From Selaginella tamariscina (taxonomy: Eukaryota > Streptophyta > Lycopodiopsida > Selaginellales > Selaginellaceae): a stretch of 64,000 bases of DNA. The position numbers and the translations under genes are program-made. The notes beneath the pieces are model-generated. The model saw only the letters and a list, made by a program, of their open reading frames with translations, was not told the DNA's origin and searched no databases. Below, in pieces: positions 24,301-36,063 of this stretch. Each line of letters opens with the position of its first letter. Position 1 is the stretch's first letter. The DNA is taken from the NCBI GenBank assembly GCA_003024785.1, contig PUQB01000076.1, positions 443,936 through 507,935 of the forward strand, in the 5' to 3' direction.

Positions 24301-25464
24301 TACACATTCCTGGACACTAAGGATGGGGTAGAAGACAAAATTTAACTAAACAATTTACATTTAACATTCTCAATGTTGAAGATAGTCAACCATATTTATG
24401 TCAAAGATGAGGTGAAAAACAAATTTAATAAAGACATTCACATCTAATATTCTTAGTGCTAAGGATGGTCAATCAATATTATTAAACGACAAAGGGCTTT
24501 ACATGAGTGTATGTGTGGGATTTAAAGTTTCAATTTGACTAAAATGATTTTTATAATAATTATCTTTTATTTTCTTTAAATGATGTGTAATTCGATATTA
24601 TTATCACTGTTATTTAACTGTGTAATAGTTTTTTCACATAATGTACATGTCTTCGGTGTTGAGGATGATACCTCGTGCCAATGACACATTGTTATAAATT
24701 TCACTTGTACGTACATAGATTTTATTAAAAATATAAGAAACTATACCAACATATGTACAAATATGTTATTATGATTGTACAAATACTAAATTAAAGTGTA
24801 GCGTGCACACTAGATGCACTTTCCTCATGCGTTAGTTTAACAATTATACTATAAAATTGTTGAAGGATAAGTCTAACACCTCAAGAGATGGTAATTCATA
24901 TTAAATTAGCCACGTTATGCCGCTCACATATGCACTTCATATATTCAATTCTATCACTTTTGATTTGTCCCATTTGACACCTTATCAAGTGCTTATTTTT
25001 ATATTGGACCAATACATAAAGAAACTCCATCTTAGTTAACTAAATTATTCTTGAAAGAAAGCAACACTTGTTTATCATTTATTGAGTATCCCACATAGTG
25101 CTAATAAATAAACATATAAAATAAGATCTTAAACCTTTATTTTTTTTGTTTGTAAAGTGAGAAGTGAGAGGAGACGATAACATGAAGGTCAAATTACAAA
25201 CTCAATATAATAATTAATAACAAAAATATTGAAGGACTTTTTCATTTGAAAAAATGTAGTAAGTTTCATGGATTCTTATAAAAAATTATTAAAATACAAG
25301 AATGGACACTGGCTTATGTCATAATATTTATAAATTTGTGAAACAATAAATTATTCATAATATTTTAAAAAATCAGACTTAACAACTCATTTACATGTAT
25401 ATACTTGTATATAAATAGTTTGTGTTATATTAATAAAGTTACTAATTGTTCTCACTACACTTGA

Positions 25465-25498
<34 letters not shown>

Positions 25499-25591
25499 GT
25501 GTGTATTCCACTCAAGCCTGCTCACATGTTTACACTTGGTGTGCATGTGTAGTATGTAGAGCAACATGTGAATATATACTAATTTAACCAA
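24301..25591. other. AT-rich non-coding stretch with a CA/TG palindromic microsatellite
   Basis: No gene. Two diverged copies of about 90 bp (around 24,330-24,400 and 24,405-24,480) share AACATTCTCAATGTTGAAG-like text. A (CA)n tract at 25,469-25,495 runs directly into TGTGTGTGTA, forming a short palindrome. Confidence 0.4.
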
Positions 25592-25663
25592 ACAATATAT
25601 TATGTGCATTGACCTACACATATAGACAATATATTATGTGCATTGACCTACACATATAGACAA
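25592..25663 (+). repeat. 34-bp perfect tandem duplication
   Basis: The unit beginning ACAATATATTATGTGCATTG occurs twice head-to-tail at 25,592 and 25,626 without a visible mismatch, so the duplication is recent. Confidence 0.9.
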
Positions 25664-25742
25664 AGTAGCATAGAAATAAGCTCTTAGAGTACGTTGCGTG
25701 CATATGTGTTGTCTGTATATTTTAATTTGTGTCAATGGGTTA

Positions 25743-25960
25743 AACAATGGATTATATATTATTTTTAATAATGACAACAATTATTTATTTAAGCAACTTA
25801 TGGAAACTTACCTAGTTGGTGGGTTTAATTATATAATAATAATTTATTGATTAATGGACTCTTAATTTAATTATTATTCTTAACTTCGTGAATTTATTTT
25901 AATCTCTCATATTTAAATTTAACTATTTAATGACTCTTAAATTATTAAATTAACGAGTTA
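25743..25960 (+). repeat. dispersed repeat R2, copy 1
   Basis: About 210 bp sharing AACTTATGGAAACTTAC, GGTTTAATTATATAATAATA and TTTAATGACTCTTAAATTAT-type blocks, in the same order and orientation, with 31,215-31,432. The R2-like TTAACTATTTAATGA motif then repeats loosely down to about 26,150. Confidence 0.65.
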
Positions 25961-26583
25961 TTTTTAATTTGAATTCTTAAACCAATTGTTATACTTAAAT
26001 TATGAATATTTCTAAATTAAATCTTTAACTCAGTTATTATTTTTAACTAATAAGTTTATCTTTATTAACTATTTAATGATTCTTAACTAAATTGTTATAA
26101 TTAACCTTATGAATTTATCCTTATGGGCTTAACTATTTAATAACGTTTAAACTCTCTTATTATAAATTGAACCCTTGGAATGCCTCAAAATTGAATTTTA
26201 AATTAATGTTTTAATAAGGTTTCAAGAAAAATATTTGTATATTCTTAAGGAATCTATATATTATATAACTTACTTTAATTATGATTTTCTTACTACATTA
26301 ATAGCACATATTAAGGCAAAACAAAAATAATAAATTAAAAAAATCAACAATAATAAATTCACAAGCAAAAGTCTCATTGTGGAATTGATAAGAATTTCAA
26401 GGTAAGTTTACAACTTTTAATAATTTTTTAGGATTTTATTTAAAGTTATAAAATAACTTGCAAATTTTATGTTACTAAATTATAATCTATATTGAAATTA
26501 AAATATATTTATAAGTGTACAAAATGTGTAATGTATGTTTATGCATGTATACAATGTTAATCACTATAATGTATTTGCAAATT

Positions 26584-26597
26584 ATATATATATATAT

Positions 26598-26691
<94 letters not shown>
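26584..26691 (+). repeat. compound (TA)n(GA)n microsatellite
   Basis: TA units for about 30 bases followed by about 75 bases of GA with two small interruptions. The open frame across it on the minus strand is low-complexity and not a gene. Confidence 0.92.
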
Positions 26692-26692
<1 letters not shown>

Positions 26693-29600
26693 TTTTAAAA
26701 CATATAAATAAAATTATATAGTATAAATTTATAAAAAAAAAATTTAATCTTTTTCCAAATTTAAATTTAAATTGTAGGTACCCATAATAGACCCATAACT
26801 TCATCTTCATACGGAAGTTCCATTCCATTTATAGCTTCGTATATGCTTATGTGACTTCCTTTTTCTGTTTCAAACCTCATGAAAGTTTTTTAATAACCTA
26901 GTTGCCCCATTCGAGGGTGTAGCATACAATAGTGCTACAGTTTCATTTTCACACCCTATCTGGTAAGAGAGACAACCACTTCCTCACAAACTTCTCTACA
27001 ATAGCGTGGATACTAAGTTACAGATAAATCATGATACCATTTCTATACCTATATGTGTAAGAACTTAGAGATATAAAAATTTATGATTCATGTATATAAA
27101 TAATAAATTTAAAAGATATTCAAAGATGAAGAATAATAATTACAATTTATATTTAAAAATAATTTTATGGCTGTTGATGATTTTAGTAAGGTTGTTATAA
27201 TTGATAATATGAAGGTTCAAAAGCACGATTAAAATATATTATTACGATACACATAAGGTTTCATACATTATAAATGGATACGTACACTATGTGATTTAAT
27301 AAAAGTGAAGGATTACATTTTATACTTAACTTCACATTTTATTAAAGAAATTTGTTGCACATAATAATTTTTAAGCAATTGGTTAATTTTTATTTAAGAT
27401 ATTTAAAGAATAAGAAAAATTATTAAAAGAGCGAATTATTTTTAATAATAAGTTTAATAAGAAACATAAAATTTTATAATTTATAATTTATATTTGATCA
27501 AATTAAGTAAAAGTAAGTAAAGGTTTATTCATTATTTAATTAAATTAAGTGAAAGTAAGACATGTTTTATTACAAAAAAGGTTCTATCACATATATAATT
27601 TTTTAAAATTATTTTTTGAAATAAAAATAAGTTAGAAAAAAAATTTTAAAAGAAGTAATATTTTAGATTTAGAATTTATATAGTTGTTAATTTAAAGTAG
27701 AAGTAGAATAATTAAATTTGTGTAATAGCATATTAATATTAGTTTTCTACTTATTTTTCTTGAGTCATCTAAAGAAATCTTCCTAAACCAACTTAAAAAA
27801 AGAATAATTAATTTTTTTATTTATTATTGTTATTTCCTTTTATGAATGTATTTTAAGACTAGGGCTGCTAATAAATTTTATAAAATGAGAAAATCAATTT
27901 ATTAAGGAATATGATTTGAGTCACATTACAATAAGGTGGTTATTCATTATAGGTTTTAGCCACACAATTATGTATTTTAAAAGAAAAGATATATTTTTTT
28001 GCGATAAGTGCCTTAATTTAAATGTTATATATTTTGGATTAACAATATGAAATACAAATATGTAAGAGAAAATCTTAAGTTGAGAGATAAGTTCAAACTT
28101 TGATCTAAATAAATGACAATAAAGATAAAGAGTTATAAATAGAGATTAAAGGTACAAATAATAGATGGTTTTGTGTGACATAATTTATTTAAGTTTAGTA
28201 CAAGAATATAAAGAGACACCTAAAAACCTTGGAATAGATTGTGTTAATATTGATTTAAAATTAGAATAAAATTTATATTTGTAAGAAATATGTTAAAGGT
28301 GACTCCTTATTGTAAGGCCCATAAAAGTAAATAAATATTTATTAATGTTACAAACACATATTTTTCTTAAAACAGTCGAATATAAGGTGCTATTTTGCAT
28401 TATGTAATGTTATCAAAGGGGCTCTAGTTATACATCTAAATGCAATTCATAAAAAATGAATTGTAGTTGAATAATAATTTGAAATTTTATCATTAAACAC
28501 ATAAATGATGTGATAATTTCATATTATGCAAAAGAATAACACTAATTTTTTAAATAACAAATTAAATTCTTATAATTAATTAATTTATTATAAGCATATT
28601 TTCTAAATGAAAGGTTGAAATTCAAATTAATCAATAACTTTGATATTTAAGTTAATCAATGGTTTAAATTTTTTATAAATGAACGAATCAAATTATGTTA
28701 TAGATTGTTGTCTTTTCATTAATACAAAACATACATATATATACATTTTGTTGACAACTCTAGGGCATGTGCATGATCTAATGGGCAAAAGAAAAAAGGA
28801 TACCAAGTAAATTACTTTAACCTAAGCTTTTGGTAAGTAAAGAAGCAAGGCAAATTATAAATTTAAATAATGAATATGAGGAAATAAATGAAGAGAAACA
28901 TAACGAAGATGAAGTTGAAAAAGATCCTTCTTTAGTAACCAAGAAGTCCAAGACAATTAAAAGTTTAAGGATAAGGATTATAATTAATCATGTAGAAAAT
29001 TTCTAATTATGTTTCTTTCTTTGGGCATATATGGGAAAAACACTAAAAAAGTATATATTATAGAAAAATGAGAATTGGATGGAAATATAAATTACGGGTC
29101 ACTTTATAATATGGAGAGGTCACTATCGTAATACAGAGTTTGAAACAGAGTACATATTAATAAGTTAAGCGGAATATGGCAATATGAGAACAGGATTAAG
29201 GATATAAATAGACTAGTCTAGGACTAAGAAGGTATCCCCAATATACTATATATTATATTATGTGCTTTAAGTTTATCTTACTCTTGTTATATTTCTTACT
29301 TATTATTTTATTTGATGTATATTATTCTCTCCTCATTATTTGATGGGATCCGTAACACTATTATTTATTACATACCTATCCATCCTTACCATATTATGAC
29401 TTTTTAAAGTTAATCTCCATTTTCTTACCTTGACCCTTATTACGGATTGGCAGTGTGACCACTGCGACTAGGAAATTCTTAATTCAATAGAATTGTTATT
29501 TGTTCACAAATGGGCATTGTTATTAGGGTACCCCAAACTAAAAGGTGAAGTGTTTACATTACAAACATGATACTTTTTAGAGGAAGGAAGATAACATTAA

Positions 29601-30055
29601 CATTCAAAGGCAAGCTTTGAAGCATTATAAAAAAATCCAAGAAGTATAAAATAATCGTTGAATTTGAGAAACTTGCAAATTTCAAACACCAACAATATCT
29701 TAAGTTAAAATATTTTGTGTGAGAATAAAAAGATTAGAGTCATTACAATGCTCAAATGTCCCTATAAAGTGATTCTAGATAGACTCCTTTTGAAAGAGTA
29801 TTCGAGACTTTGTTTTTTTTAAAGAATTATGAGAACTCTAGATTTTCTAATTAATGATGAATATTCAATACATAAATGAAGCAGCTTGTAAGTTTTGGTG
29901 ATTTCTAAAGTTCTTTTAATATTATTTCATGTTTATTTCAGATAAACAGTTTATGCAAATTGCACATTAAATTTATATCATTTTTGAATAAAGAAATTTA
30001 GGAAAGTCTTTTTTTCTCTATTCTTGTGAACAAGAGCATGAAGGGAGTTTGAAAC
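26692..30055. other. very AT-rich gene-free stretch
   Basis: About 3.4 kb with no family-level coding signature on either strand, no RNA gene and no clear element boundary. Probably old decayed repeat DNA. Confidence 0.5.
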
Positions 30056-30810
30056 TACATGTTATTATTTACATTAAGTGTTTTCAAAGAAGAGGAAAAG
30101 GGTAGCTTGTCAGCAAGTTTTAATAGAATTACAAAAAAGAAACTAATAGCAATAATAATAAATGGTTGATCAATTATGATGGGCTCTAATGTGGGATTAA
30201 TAACCCAGTTAAAAGAAAAGGTTGCTCTACATGCAAATTGTGTGCACATAAGGATGCATTGATTGCAAATGATGTTTTTAATTATTTCTAGTGTTGAAGG
30301 TGATGAAAAATTTAGTAAAAGAAATGGCTAGTTTAATTGGCTGGTTTATAAAAATGCATGATTAACTCCACGAGTTGAAAAAAACCTTTAATTTACCTAT
30401 ATTAGAGCTATGATAAATTCATAATGTGCATTGGCTTTTCTATATAAAAGTGGTTATAAAAATTGTGGGACTCATGTCAACTTTACTCTCTTTATGAAAG
30501 ACAAATGGGGAGATGAGTTGTTAAAGGCATTTTGCCAAATTGATACACACTTCTTATTTAATTTTTTTGCTCATAGTAACATAACTCAACGTGTTGAATA
30601 AGTTATTCCAGAAAGAACAAGTGGAGGTGTCAAGCATTTCCTTTATTGTGGCAATGATCATAAACATCTTGAAATCTCAATTTTTGGCCTATAAATTTGG
30701 GAAGGGGGTGGACATTAGCATTGTTGTATTTGGTGCAACAATTTTTATGAACACCTATGTTATCAAGATGCAACAGGGTAAATCATTTTCTTTTTCTACA
30801 ATTTGAGACT
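30056..30810 (+). pseudogene. possible remnant of a hAT-type transposase
   Basis: In mixed plus-strand frames, phrases such as GSNVGLITQLKEKVALHANCVH resemble the 'DGA...GL...LK......HCxAH' block of hAT/DUF4371-class transposases. Further pieces (LYKSGYKNCG, KDKWGDELLK) follow, with many stops. The longest open piece (30,591-30,806) has no recognisable domain. This is by-eye similarity only and could be coincidence. Confidence 0.25.
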
Positions 30811-31214
30811 TCTACATTCATGGAAAAAAAAAATTCAGAATTGTGGAAGGCTTGAACAAAAATATGTCTAAAAATTATTTGATGTTTTAAAAATGTTTTA
30901 AGGATTTTAATGGTTACTAAAGGCAACAAAACTATAATATAACACTATAATGTATAATGAAGACAACTAGAGGATGGAAGTCTAGGTTGGGATAGGCAAT
31001 TGATTGGGAACTTTGTAAATGGCATTTTGTCACTTGATTTTACATAGATCATGACGGGAGCATTATGAAAAGCTTACAAGAACAATGACTTATATTTTGA
31101 TATTCATGACATATAAAGTGAAACTTGACAAGTTATGATAGTATGGATATATAAAGACAACGTTTTGTATCCTTTCCAGACATATAGATTAAGTTTTTTA
31201 TAATAGTTAGTAGA

Positions 31215-31432
31215 TGATATATGGATTAATATATTATTTTTTAATGATGACAGTGCCATTTATTAAAGTAACTTATGGAAACTTACTACATATGTCCATT
31301 GTTGGTGAGTTTAATTATATAATAATAATTTATTAATTAATAGAATCTAATTTTATCTTTTAACTTCATGAATTTATTCTTAATCTCCCATGTTTAAGTT
31401 TAATTATTTAATGACCCTTAAATTATTACACA
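31215..31432 (+). repeat. dispersed repeat R2, copy 2
   Basis: Collinear with 25,743-25,960 in direct orientation, about 5.5 kb apart (AACTTATGGAAACTTAC, AATTATATAATAATAATTTA, and TTTAATGACCCTTAAATTAT blocks). Confidence 0.65.
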
Positions 31433-32066
31433 TAAAATGACATTGAAGATGTTAATAGAACAATTATGTAGCTGGATACGTTAAATATGTTAATGTTTTT
31501 GTCCCTCTTACTATAAAACGAGTATGAAGAAAGAGTACACAACAGTTACTCCCTTGGCAATGACATCTTATGTTTTGTGATTGAAAGAGACTCAATATAT
31601 CCTTTTATTAATTTAGAACCCGCTTATGCACACTAGTCTCCTTGTCATATGGCACTTACCACATGTGACGTTCCGTGTACTGAATGTATTAATATGAACA
31701 TATACAGTTTTTAATATACTAACATCTACATACAATGGGAATTCATACAGGAGATGTATATACTATGTTAAGAAAAATAATTACTTATAATTGCTATCCT
31801 GTACTTTAGGAAGCCCATGTCATATGTATACATATCAGAAGCGGCACATATATACATTCTGTTTATACTTTCCTTGCTGTTACCACACACAGACGGACAT
31901 ATACGTGTATTTATGTTTAACTACGTCCACCGTATATGGAACTATATTCTACTTCTATGTCTTCTTTATAGGCTAATTTTTGTTATAGAGAGAGATTTAT
32001 TTTAGTTTTTTGTGTATAGCATACAAACATACACATACATACATACATATATAATATATATATATA

Positions 32067-32114
<48 letters not shown>

Positions 32115-32473
32115 GCACACACACACAAGTATAAATTTGTTGATCAATGACTAGTATAGGGATGTGTATTTGCTAGAACAAAAGGTTCATATACATGTGT
32201 TTATGTACACACACTGATACTTTTATTAATGCTATAGTTATGTATTATCCAATTCTTATATAACCATAACAACGGAGGCCCTCATGTCAAGAAAAGAAAA
32301 GAAAAACAATACTTATCATAATCATGCTCCAAAAATCGACTCTCTCTCTCACACACACATGAATAAGGGCAATTAAGGGCGATGGTTCTGGTAGTAGATC
32401 TGGAGCGTCCATTGTGGATATGAGTAACTGAATGGTGAAGGTAGAACCCTAGAAAGTTTATCCATGCCATGCC
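31433..32473. other. intergenic region upstream of ARL13-like gene
   Basis: No gene recognised. It contains a compound (TA)n(GA)n tract at 32,047-32,113 followed by a CA tract, and presumably the ARL13-like promoter in its last few hundred bases. Confidence 0.4.
32047..32113 (+). repeat. compound (TA)n(GA)n microsatellite upstream of ARL13-like gene
   Basis: TA-rich stretch followed by about 20 GA units and a CA tail, the same composite as at 944, 20,479 and 26,584 and in the same orientation. Confidence 0.9.
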
Positions 32474-33724
32474 ATGCCACAGGAGAGCGCTGGAATTTTG
32501 GAATGGTGCTGCTTCTGGCCTTTCTTTGCATCGTCCCTCTGCTGCACACATCGGAAAAAGATCGTCATTGTTTTGTTGGGCTTAGATTCTTCAGGCAAAT
32601 CCACCCTCCTCTCAAAACTCAGGTACGTTAATACAGTCTCCTCAACACACCTCACACATATACACATAGATGTGTGCATACATACACACGTATGTAGTGG
32701 TTTGCAGGAAGGAAAAATTTACCTCAGTGCCAACGTGTGGATTCTCTTGTAAAACTTGGAAGATCCAAGACTTCTCTGTTTATGTGTTTGATCTAGGAGG
32801 TCGTAGAGGCATTCGTTACATCTGGCCTCACTATTTTGCTGAGGTGTGTGTGTGTGTGAGAGAGAGAGAGATGCCTGACCTTCTGTATATAACACATTGC
32901 CATACACAACCACACACACACACACATATTAAAGTAACATATACATAGAATTTTCAGGCATATGGTGCAATATTGTGTTGGATTCAACTGATAAAGCAAG
33001 GTTTACTGAGGCAAAAGAGGAACTTGAGAATGCAGTTAGTAACACGTATCTGGCGGGAAAGCCAATACTCGTGGTTGCAAATAAGCAAGGACCGAGCTCT
33101 GCTATGAGATTTCAAGATATCAGAGCCTCTCTACGAGACCTTGAAGTTAGTCATAACATGGCCCAATGCAAATGTGATATACAGGTACAAAGTGTGTGCG
33201 CCGGTGCGCGTGCGTGTGCAAGTACTTAAAGTTATTTAAACAATAGCCCAGGAAGGAGATAACCTAGATGCAGACTTTCAAGAGGGGCTACAGTGGTTAC
33301 TAGAAACTATCCAACTACATTACAAGGAATTACAACAGCGTGTTGATAAAGATGGAACATCCCAGGTTATATATACGTATAACTCAGACATATACACACA
33401 CATGCATACATAGAAACTAAACAAGAAGCGCCTACACAGAAAGCCCGTGAAGTAAGACAAAGGGCTGAGAGACGAGAAAGGATCAAACTTGTAAAGGTAT
33501 ATGATAATCACACACAGATGCATGACTAAATGTATATTCTGAAATGTGTAGAGTTCACCTTCAAGAGCGCATTTGGCTACTCAAACAACAGACGAGCTGA
33601 TGACAGCACAGTGGTAGACCTGCTATCTGAGCTCAAATCTGGCAAGGAACTCGACTACGTGGAATTCTCAACTCCAAAGTCTATGCTGCTCCAGGCCAAG
33701 TCATATAAAAATAACATAAAGTAG
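32474..33724 (+). CDS. ARL13: ARL13-like ciliary small GTPase
   Basis: Arf-like GTPase of the ARL13 class, which acts in ciliary membranes (as exchange factor for ARL3 in other eukaryotes). Exons: 32,474-32,622, 32,708-32,843, 32,958-33,184, 33,252-33,365, about 33,420-33,496, about 33,552-33,724. The N-terminus WCCFWPFFASSLCC has paired cysteines where ARL13B is palmitoylated. P-loop GLDSSGKST, switch region TSVPTCGF, a G3-like FDLGGRRGIRYIW in place of the usual WDxGGQ, and NKQG where Arfs have NKxD, then EEGLQWLL-like helix and the charged coiled C-terminal extension (AREVRQRAERRERIK) diagnostic of ARL13. One base appears missing early in exon 3, and the join to exon 5 is uncertain. No RVxP tail motif is seen. 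It ends 131 bp from the convergent prenyltransferase gene. Confidence 0.8.
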
Positions 33725-33855
33725 TGTATGTATATGATCATAATAACAGAGATAACTACCCACACATGTTATATACGTGTATGAGCTATGATGTTAGTAA
33801 GCTGTGAGTATTATTACGTCCAAATCCATACAGTTACAATAGGCAAAACCTGGAA

Positions 33856-35595
33856 TCATTTGGACCGTGTGATGACTTGCTCGGTGAGATCCGTCAACGC
33901 CCGTCTACACACGTTAGCCTTCTCCGAGGTCGTGGGAGGAAAACTTGCAACAGCTTCAGCAGCCTTGTTGGCGGCTTTTCAGCAAGCTCCTTTGTTCTAC
34001 TATCCCACTGCTGCATTAACCATCTGTACTGCAGAGTCTACGTCCCCGGATCCTTGAACTTCCTATCTATCAGCTCCTGTAATGCTGGAAACTCCTGAGC
34101 ACGTATTAAGTCAGTAAGCTGCATATATATGGTGTATATGTAGCATGTATGCATGTACATTGATTACACACATATGTACGTATATACAATATATACAGAT
34201 ACGGATACAGCATGTAAAGTATACCTCGAGAGCGTACAGCACTGGAGCAGTTGCAATCCCTGACGAAGATCGGACAAAGAAGGCTTACCCAAAGACGCTT
34301 TAGTACCAGTAAGTCAGAAGATCATCGACAAGCTGATAAGCGAGCCCGAGATTTCGTCCATAATCGAAAGCAAGTGTGGCAACCTCCTTCGGATGCCCAG
34401 CAAGGATTGCTATACACTTGCAACTGTTAGCTATGAGAGAGGCCGTTTTGAATATGTCTTCTGAAGATAGTAGTCCATGCTCGAGCTCTGTTCTTTTTCC
34501 ACTGTCCATTGCATTATACTTCCCCCGCTACCAAGTGCTCTAGTACTTTAGACATTAGTCCCTACTTTCGTCATTCTCCAGTGTCGACAGTGTGAATGCA
34601 GCTCGGGCAAGCAGGAAATCCCCGGCAAGAACAGCCAACTTGTTCCCTGTATATACAGATAAGTATACTCCATCCTATATAGCAGACACATATAGATCTA
34701 CACACAAAAAAAACACATATTATACATGTATTCACTATGCACAAAGACATTAGCGTACGTGCTTGCGAGCGTGAGCGTACATAGCATATACATATATGCA
34801 TATGTTTGTAAGTACACAATACAAAAGAAAAAATTACACTGTGCATATATCATGTTGTGACTTATATCATGTATGAATAATCTACACACACACACAACAC
34901 AACACATACCCCATGTAACTGATGCATTACTCATCCTGTATGTTTAAATATAGCATCATTACTCTATCCTGTATGTTTACATATATGCTATAATACATGG
35001 AAGTACACAGTAAACAAACATACAGGACATAGGTAAGTATGCAAAAAATATGCACAGACCAGCATGGAATATACATATATACACAAATACTGGTCGATGC
35101 ATTTGTATGCTTATACCCATCAAGTAATTGAGAGAATGGATGCCTCTCCGGGTATCAGCGTGATCCAAAACATCATCATGTAGCAAGCTCGCAACATGTA
35201 TTCATCTCAGTGATCTCCGCAAGCCGCTGTTGTCTCCACCGATTGCTCTCCTCGAGTCCGGGAAGAACCATGGAGAGCGAGGACGACATGAGGAGCAGAA
35301 CCATGGGCCTTAACCGTTTACCTTCCACTCCGAGCTTGAAGAAGTACTCTGCGGCAGATGAGAGCTTGGGAACTTCAGCGGATACCATGTCTCTGAGGCG
35401 CCGTCCGAGGCTCGCCATCTCGTCTGCTACAAGACTGAATGGATCGATCTTATCGTGTTCTTCTCGGGCAGTACCTGGATAAACCGCCGTAAATCGAACC
35501 TCCGAGATGCAGCTTGAAGATGAATCCATGGCGGTGCTGCTGCAGGGATACGTAGAGTCCGGGGAAGGAATCGGCGTTGCGGCTCGGAGCGCCAT
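33856..35595 (-). CDS. SPS3: solanesyl (long-chain) diphosphate synthase
   Basis: Trans-prenyltransferase that builds the C45-type side chain of ubiquinone (COQ1-like). Exons: 35,117-35,595, 34,225-34,646, 33,856-34,118, about 388 residues in all. Conserved blocks: KIDPFSLVADEM, EVPKLSSAAEYFFKLG, GKRLRP, the first Asp-rich motif DDVLDHADTRRG, NKLAVLAGDFLLARA, MDSGKRTE, KTASLIANSCK, and the second Asp-rich region QLVDDLL...GTKASLGK, then ELAEK...NVCRRALTDL at the C-terminus. DPFSLVADE and the C-terminus match the plant SPS3 (mitochondrial) type rather than plastid SPS1/2; the assignment is from recalled family sequences. At least five single-base indels interrupt exons, including one directly before the first Asp-rich motif and two at the second. 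Starts 115 bp from the divergent transporter gene. Confidence 0.88.
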
Positions 35596-35709
35596 GCAAG
35601 ATCGGCCCTAGAGGAAATCTGGGCTTTCAAATGAATTTTGTACGTACCGCATTCCACCGCCACAGAGTCCAGCTAGTTCTCCTGTTAGGTTTATAGAAGT
35701 TCTTCTCCA
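35596..35709. promoter_or_regulatory. compact bidirectional promoter between SPS3 and transporter genes
   Basis: Only 114 bases separate the two divergent start codons. The interval is GC-richer than surrounding intergenic DNA and shows no TATA box on either side, as is common for housekeeping bidirectional promoters. Transcription starts are not visible. Confidence 0.5.
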
Positions 35710-36021
35710 ATGGGATCCGGCAAGGCGCTCGGTTCTGGGCGGACGTCGGGTCGCGGCTGTTCTAACGATTCTCACAAGCTCACAGGTAACAAATCTCTGT
35801 TTGTGTGAAGAAATGTGTGTGTGCTCTTCCCATTTCTACATGTTTTTCTGCATTTCTGGCAAATAAATCTGTTTCTGGCACTAAAAATCCAATTTTTATG
35901 ATGATTTTCGTGATTTTTGAGTTTTCTTAAGGTAGTTCATGCATTTCCGGCACTACAAATCCATGATTTTCATGATTTTACGAGAATGTAGACATTTTGT
36001 GACGTTTTATCTGAACGAAGT

Positions 36022-36063
<42 letters not shown>

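Noticed and set aside
26487-26828. 113-residue open frame on the minus strand
   Set aside because: Its length comes from the (GA)n/(TA)n microsatellite translated as Ser-Leu and Tyr-Ile runs.
30591-30806. 71-residue hydrophobic open frame
   Set aside because: No recognisable domain, no splice or promoter context, lies inside decayed repeat DNA.
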